Of a stretch of 64,000 nucleotides of DNA, positions 58,887-64,000 are shown one piece after another. The stretch lies in NCBI GenBank assembly GCA_034638255.1, contig JAWPGT010000036.1:124001-188000 (forward strand), in the 5' to 3' direction. The notes below the pieces were generated by a model. The model was not told where the DNA came from. It worked only from the letters and a program-made list of their open reading frames with translations, and did not search any database. The position numbers and the translations under genes were made by a program. The stretch comes from Coprinus comatus (lineage: Eukaryota > Basidiomycota > Agaricomycetes > Agaricales > Agaricaceae). The first letter of the stretch is position 1. Each line of letters opens with the position of its first letter.

Positions 58887-61168
58887 CTAACGGAACAAAA
58901 GCTTATACGCCCTCTCCAACAGAAAGAGATCATGCCTTATTGACCCATCAAACATTTTCCCATCTGGTTCACTTGCCGATACTTTCTCACTCCTCCCAAA
59001 ATCTATCAACCTATAGCTATATCCCGAGTCCAAACCTGTATGACCACCAGCTTTTCCACGTTCCGATGGGTGTTTCCATAGTGGACCTGGTTGCCTAACA
59101 AAGTTTCGTGAGTAAACTGAGCCGTGAGCCCAACCGGCTTCATGCATGCGATAGACGAGGGATACGGCTTCGTTCCTGTGATAAATTCCACCTTAGTATT
59201 CCGATCTGTAAGACCTAGCGATAATGATCACGTACGTATCATCAAGGCTAATACCTGGAGGATCGACACCAAACTGATTACCACAGTCTTCCAATAACAT
59301 AATAGGACTCAACCATCTGGAATCTCCTTTTTTCTTCACCGGTTGATAGTAGCCATAGAATTGTGGTATGGCCGCATTGACAGGAACTGGATCGTGTAAT
59401 GGAGAAATTATGTTATAGCCGCTCCAATGTTCAAATAAATGTTCAGGGAATTGCTGATAATTTCTTGCTTCTTGATAAAGATGGTTGTCCTGTTGCTTCG
59501 ATAATTTCGCGACCAATTTAACGCGCGCAATATGAGGGTGCTTAGTGAAATCCATGGAACTCAGATGTGAGCAATATGACCTGCCTCGAATAGGCTTCTG
59601 CAGCTTGACCTCGGCGTTAATCTCACGAGCAGGACCTTCGTACTCATGGGTCCATTTTCCTTTGGCTTCGACATCCTTCGCGATATGGTCGATCCTTCCA
59701 CCCTTGTAAAAGTCGATCTGAGTATCAACCCCGGATGTAACCCACTTCTTCTTCCATATTCCAGACTTTTCCTTTCATATATCGGCTTTAGTCTCCCCGT
59801 TTGGCCCATCCTTAGCCTCTATCTTCTTCTGAACACTCTCTCGGATACATCGTTTGCATAGAGCTTCTGATACAAGTGTATCTCTGGGAAGATCAAGATG
59901 GGCTTGATAGACTTCGGAATGGTTTCCACGACCAGATAGGTGGTAAGTGGAAATGTATAAATGCGCCACTTCAGGGGCATGGGTTGGTAAGGGTGGTGGA
60001 GGGTGAAGGGCAAGAACAATCGGCTCAACCGGCCCAGGAGTTACTTGGTCAGGATCAAGTTTCAAACTATACTTTGTCTCCTCTCTTGCCTTTCGATGCC
60101 GTTTCTCCTCTTCTCGGTGCTTCTCCAATCTCGTCTTTCCAACACTGGATATGTACAGTTTGTATTCATGCACTACATCGGGTTCCTTCTGGTCCGATGA
60201 CTTGTCCGTTTCTTCCGTATCCGAATCGGTACTATCCGAATCTGGCACGAAATCCGTCTGTAGGACGGTTCGTGTGGTGTGGACAAACAACCTTTCCGGT
60301 AATCGAGACAGAAGGAGTCTCTCGCATAAAGTAGTTGGCTCGTAACTGAAGGGTTCGATTGGCCAAAGGGATGAATAATTCTCAAGGTCGAATTCGGTGT
60401 CTTTGAACCTCTTCAACAACGTAAGACCGACTATATGCGCATATTACGCTGCTACGCATCACTTACCGGATCATTGAATCCCCAACGAGTTTTTTCCTCT
60501 TCAGACATCGTCTTCCCAATCTCACCCTTACGAATTCGCTCTTCTTCTTCCAAGATCAACTTTGAATGATCGTAAACAGGGAGAGTACGAGGAAATTCTT
60601 CTTCTCCAGCACAATACATCTCGTCTTTGCACTGCTCCGTCTCTTCATTTTCCTTCGCCCATGCTAGAAGTTTACTACTAGTACTGATTGTAGACAAGCC
60701 AGGTATATCATAAAACCTCATTATTCGATAAAAGTCGAAGATAGTTGAGCCCCAGAATTGAACCCCATTTGGCGTTTCTTTGCCTCTTAGAGAAATATCT
60801 CCAGTAATAGGTTTTCCACCAGGGGAACGAGGCCATGAACGATACACGATGCGGGGCTTAATGTTCGGATTCATGAAAATCCTGTTCTTCTCTTCCTCAG
60901 ATAGCTCGCGAGACTCTTTATGTGCTTGTCGTACAGCTTCTGTGGTTGCAATAACATGATCGCGAATATACCTAAGAACGCCCTCTGAGAGAGGCTGAGG
61001 CAACCCCTGTGGAGGACGAGGAAAGATTAATAGGTTATCTAGAGAGCCGTTAATTGTTTGTTTTCCGTAGCATATATTTCGGAGAGATGTACCGAGGATG
61101 GGGTCTACCATTTCTCTGAGATGATAATGAGAGTAAAGAGGCAACGTTGAATACGCGCTTGGAGCCAC
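58887..61168 (-). pseudogene. Fungal kinase-like gene with in-frame TGA at a Trp position
   Basis: Exons 61168-60467, 60410-59236 and 59175-58887 give about 721 codons. The first exon, starting MAPSAYSTLPLYSHY, is an N-terminal region without known domain. The second has FDLENYSSLWPIEPF, VHEYKLYISS, TPGPVEPIVLALHP, HLYISTYHLSGRGNHSEVYQ (glycine-loop-like), VAKLSKQQ, FYGYYQP and LLEDCG. The third has VYRMHEAGWAHGSVYSRNFV (catalytic loop in which the usual HxD is replaced) and RLIDFGRS (DFG). This is the agaricomycete kinase-like family. TGA 59777-59775 interrupts exon 2 exactly where the copy at 57291-58420 has Trp (FWKEKSG), and the frame continues intact for 464 further codons. It is either a recent nonsense allele, a sequence error or readthrough. 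The loop change suggests weak or no kinase activity even in intact relatives. Confidence 0.75.
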
Positions 61169-61785
61169 ATGGTATGCAAAAGCTGTAGAATGCTATGTTG
61201 CATTATGTTTGGCTCTATAATCCTCACGAGAACGGAAATATGACTCTACGGGCGCTTTTTACGAACTCAGCATTGAAATGACACGTAAACAGCTCCCCTA
61301 ATATCTGTAATAGAAACCAGTCAAAGACTAAGTGAGCCTGATCCACGGCCCCTAGTACACTTCAATGAATTGAGTCAGGTCTCAGAGATAGAGATGATCA
61401 CCATTAGATACAACAGGTGTAGAATTACAGTAAACCTCCGTTTAATGGAGTGTTCTTGTTGTCGTTGGTCTTGTGTGTATCAGTAGAGCTGTATGCGTTT
61501 GATACACTATCATTGAACTTTGGGTAAGAGTGCGGCGTTGCTCAAATGCCTCCTCTTCACTAACATTGAGTGCCACAGTTAACATGGTCAATAAGTTCTT
61601 TGACAATGAGCGGCATGCGATAACTCATAGATTTTCAATTGAACGGTCTAGCAGTTAGTATTTCGATGTAGTCCATGCTCAGTACTTCAGTGTTGGCAGC
61701 CTCGGACTTTTTTATAATTTCCAAGTCTCATACCGATCGGCATATATAAGAGACTTGTCTCTTCAACAAGCGACGACACACTACT
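61169..61785. other. Divergent promoter region
   Basis: Between the kinase-like gene (minus) and the CFEM gene (plus). A TATA-like box is present near the CFEM start; no other feature seen. Confidence 0.5.
61743..61749 (+). promoter_or_regulatory. TATA-like box of the CFEM gene
   Basis: TATATAA begins 43 bp before the ATG at 61786. Position and sequence fit a TATA element; function is inferred. Confidence 0.5.
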
Positions 61786-62349
61786 ATGTTTTCTACCACT
61801 ACATTCCTTCCTTTATTCATATTCCCAGCTCTCATAACAGCACAGACTACAACCATACCAACGGTTAATCCACCAACAACAGCTATTTCTCCTTGCATCA
61901 TGCAATGTCTAAACCAAGCCGGAATAGCTGCTGGTTGTCTACCGTAAGTTTCTCCTCACTTCTGGTAGATATATGCGGCTCAAACTTGAGATAAGTGGCG
62001 ATAAAATTTGCCCTTGTACTAACCATACCTTCCAAGAAGCTGTTCGTACATGTATGGAAGTCAAATGTTCTCCGGTTGACCAGGAGACTGTGGTGGTACT
62101 TCAGAACCAACACTGCAATGCCTGTACATCTTCTTCTCATACTATTCATGTGCATATATTCACTAATATTCCCACCACTAAGCACCACCGATGAGAACGA
62201 TAGCACCCGGCACTTCGATAACTGCTACAACCACTGCTCATATTGCTGCTACCCATCATTCCAATACTGGATCACAAAATGAAATGTGGGGTGGAGGAGC
62301 CTTGGTTGGCATTGCTATCGGTTTGGGACTGTTAGTAGTTGTACTTTGA
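61786..62349 (+). CDS. CFEM-domain, GPI-anchored surface protein
   Basis: Exons 61786-61943, 61996-62123 and 62183-62349 give about 150 residues. A signal peptide (MFSTTTFLPLFIFPALITAQ) is followed by a CFEM domain with eight cysteines in order: PCIMQC, AAGC, KICPC, VRTC, VKC and QHC. An Asp (PGDKIC) sits before the fourth Cys, the residue that binds heme iron in known CFEM proteins. A Thr/His linker follows, then a hydrophobic end (GALVGIAIGLGLLVVVL) typical of a GPI signal. CFEM proteins sit in the fungal wall or membrane and take up heme or act at surfaces. The acceptor at 61995 is chosen because it keeps the Cys spacing. No single open frame covers the gene. Confidence 0.88.
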
Positions 62350-62575
62350 TGTAATACCCTGAGGTTGGAGATCTTATTATTCACAATACACCGCAATTAG
62401 CTCTGACTGGGACCAGTGACAAATCTCTGACCGTAGGCAAAGTTAAAACGATCACGTGTTCCTCAGGCAAAGGATTGCACCATTGTCAGTGATTTTTGCT
62501 CATCTCATGTACCCCGTATAAGTATAATCAATTGAATGAGTTGTCATAAGTCTGCCCCAGCTACGAAGAGATAAC
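62350..62575. other. Intergenic spacer
   Basis: A short gap with no feature seen. Confidence 0.5.
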
Positions 62576-63577
62576 ATGGACTCTTGCCCACCAGAACTCC
62601 ATTACTACATCTGTGGACTAGCTTGCAACGACGATGGATCCACAGCGCGCTCACTTTCCCTCGTCTCAACATATTTCCATGAAATCGCCCAACCATTTCT
62701 CTACCGCTCACTATGCCTCTCATCAGGTACCCAGATAACCAGCGTAGCCAAAAGACTAAAGGAGACTCCAGCACATCGAAGGACCATGTACCACCTTTAT
62801 ATTTATCCACTGTTGGATTTCGATGAAGCAGGAAGAAGCAAGGTTTCCGAGCGCGATATTGTCAATAGCATAGTGGAAATGATTACCCTTGCCTCACCGA
62901 CACTCCTATCCCTAACACTTCTCACAATTTCCCCAAGCACTAGTACACCACTCATTGCTCGTCTTTTCCGACTTTCATTCCCTTCTCTCATCGACCTTAC
63001 AATTTCTGGACATTATCCATTCCCTTCCAGTCGTGGAAATTTCCCAGTATTGGAACGATTACATCTTTTGGGGAATAGGAATCCACATGGGTTAATGTGC
63101 TGTGGTTCATTGGAATCATCTATGCCTCAGTTAACTCATCTGAGGGTATCAGGATTGAATTTTGCTGTAACGTTTACACAAGAGTTGTTCCAAGCATTTG
63201 AAAATTCTATGCGGCCTATTGTAGTATCGAAAGAGAAAGATGGTTCGGAAGGAGGAATCACCGGAGAAACCCTCGGAGAAATCGAAGGATCGTTTTCGCC
63301 AAAGTTGGGAGTGAAGTTATGTCAGGTGTTGATACAATGCGGCCCGGAAGTAACAGAAAGTGTAGTCAATCCAAGTCAATCGATGACTTTAAAAGATCAA
63401 CTAATGGTCCAGAATTTGGAGGCGTTGGAAGAATATGTTGGGAAAGTTAGACATAGAACTGGGTTTAAGGTTGTTCCTAGACGAAATAGAAGGAAAGATA
63501 AGGATATAGAGCTTGAGTTGAAGATGCAATGGGCAAGTAGAGTGGCTGGAGGGGTTGGATGTTGGGGATTTGTGTAG
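62576..63577 (+). CDS. F-box-like protein, intronless, 333 residues
   Basis: The start MDSCPPELHYYICGLAC followed by ARSLSLVSTYFHEIAQPFLYRSLCL is the degenerate F-box seen in many agaricomycete F-box/LRR-like proteins (PPEL.., L..VS..., L...). Leu-rich strands around LLSLTLLTISPS, LIDLTISGHYPF and LTHLRVSGLNF suggest a leucine-rich repeat-like middle. The C-terminus is basic (VVPRRNRRKDKD). Likely role: substrate adaptor for Skp1-cullin ligases, by family analogy. It is a single exon, unlike most genes here. ATG 62576 is the first in frame and begins the conserved block. Confidence 0.75.
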   Translation: MDSCPPELHYYICGLACNDDGSTARSLSLVSTYFHEIAQPFLYRSLCLSSGTQITSVAKRLKETPAHRRTMYHLYIYPLLDFDEAGRSKVSERDIVNSIVEMITLASPTLLSLTLLTISPSTSTPLIARLFRLSFPSLIDLTISGHYPFPSSRGNFPVLERLHLLGNRNPHGLMCCGSLESSMPQLTHLRVSGLNFAVTFTQELFQAFENSMRPIVVSKEKDGSEGGITGETLGEIEGSFSPKLGVKLCQVLIQCGPEVTESVVNPSQSMTLKDQLMVQNLEALEEYVGKVRHRTGFKVVPRRNRRKDKDIELELKMQWASRVAGGVGCWGFV

Positions 63578-64000
63578 AAATATAGACCAAAAACTGTGTA
63601 ATATTATCTTTTTGTTATTTCGCCTTTCGAGGATTTTATTGATTAACCTAGACCCGAGAACCAGTATGCTTCAAGTACTGGTGGTTACGAAAGTGTACAT
63701 GGTAGATGATGGAAGCGATGATACGATGTGAACTTCAAAGGCCGGGACTTCCATCCACGTGGCGCATGTTAAACTTATTTTTAGAACAGATCCGCAGGGC
63801 GCGGCCCTTCCTATTGTCTTGTACTATTGTTTTTCCCGGTGTCTTAATGTAATCAATCTTTTGTTGTTGGTACTACCGTGATAGACTTGTGGAAGAGATT
63901 TAAGCTGATTGCTAAATAATGGGGCGTAATTACCTGTTACTCACAGCATCGATGGGAAGTCTAACCTGATTGAATTTTAATTATGTGTACATGATCCCGG
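63578..64000. other. 3' flank to window end, nothing recognised
   Basis: Downstream of the F-box-like stop. No ORF, repeat or RNA gene seen. Confidence 0.5.

Overview
The window reads as nuclear DNA of a basidiomycete fungus, most likely an agaricomycete. Most genes carry several introns of about 45-75 nt. The families point the same way: DUF6535 and DUF6533 membrane proteins, fungal-type kinase-like proteins, F-box proteins, a CFEM/GPI protein and a Tc1/mariner relic. The DNA is AT-leaning and I cannot name the species. Gene models were built by eye from splice signals and frame continuity, so exon edges are inferences unless the family alignment fixes them.

Region 1 (0-20.5 kb) is gene-dense. 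It holds the 3' part of a degenerate oxygenase-like gene, the ribosome-biogenesis WD protein YTM1, a secreted GH92 alpha-mannosidase with about twenty introns, a DUF6535 membrane protein broken by an in-frame TAG, an F-box protein with a Gly-Ser repeat, a small acidic coiled-coil protein, and a very large phosphoinositide-specific phospholipase C (PLC1). Region 2 (20.5-29 kb) is a small zinc-finger-like gene followed by decayed DNA: palindromic repeats, tRNA-like relics, a frameshifted Tc1/mariner transposase and a pseudogene of a single-pass membrane protein. Region 3 (29-40 kb) has a small hypothetical gene, a Zn2Cys6 regulator with its zinc cluster at the C-terminus, a compact second PLC (PLC2) and an intact 2OG-Fe(II) dioxygenase-like gene.

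Region 4 (40-53 kb) has a foldback element, a kinase-domain fragment, a seven-helix DUF6533 protein made of small exons, a cytochrome P450, a CE16/SGNH acetyl-esterase and an MFS transporter of the allantoate/nicotinate type. Region 5 (53-64 kb) has a long gene-poor stretch, three decayed or fragmentary copies of a fungal kinase-like gene, a CFEM/GPI-anchored protein and an F-box-like protein.

Functional threads: GH92, CE16, CFEM and the MFS carrier fit a cell-surface and nutrient-acquisition set. The two PLCs give Ca2+/inositol-phosphate signalling. The oxygenase-like and PLC genes occur as two pairs with the same internal order and orientation but on opposite strands, which suggests an old inverted segmental duplication. 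The most notable local details are a 6-nt micro-exon that completes the catalytic motif of the GH92 enzyme, a 132-residue low-complexity insertion inside the catalytic X box of PLC1, and a family of kinase-like gene pieces scattered on both strands. I found no clearly new multi-gene system.
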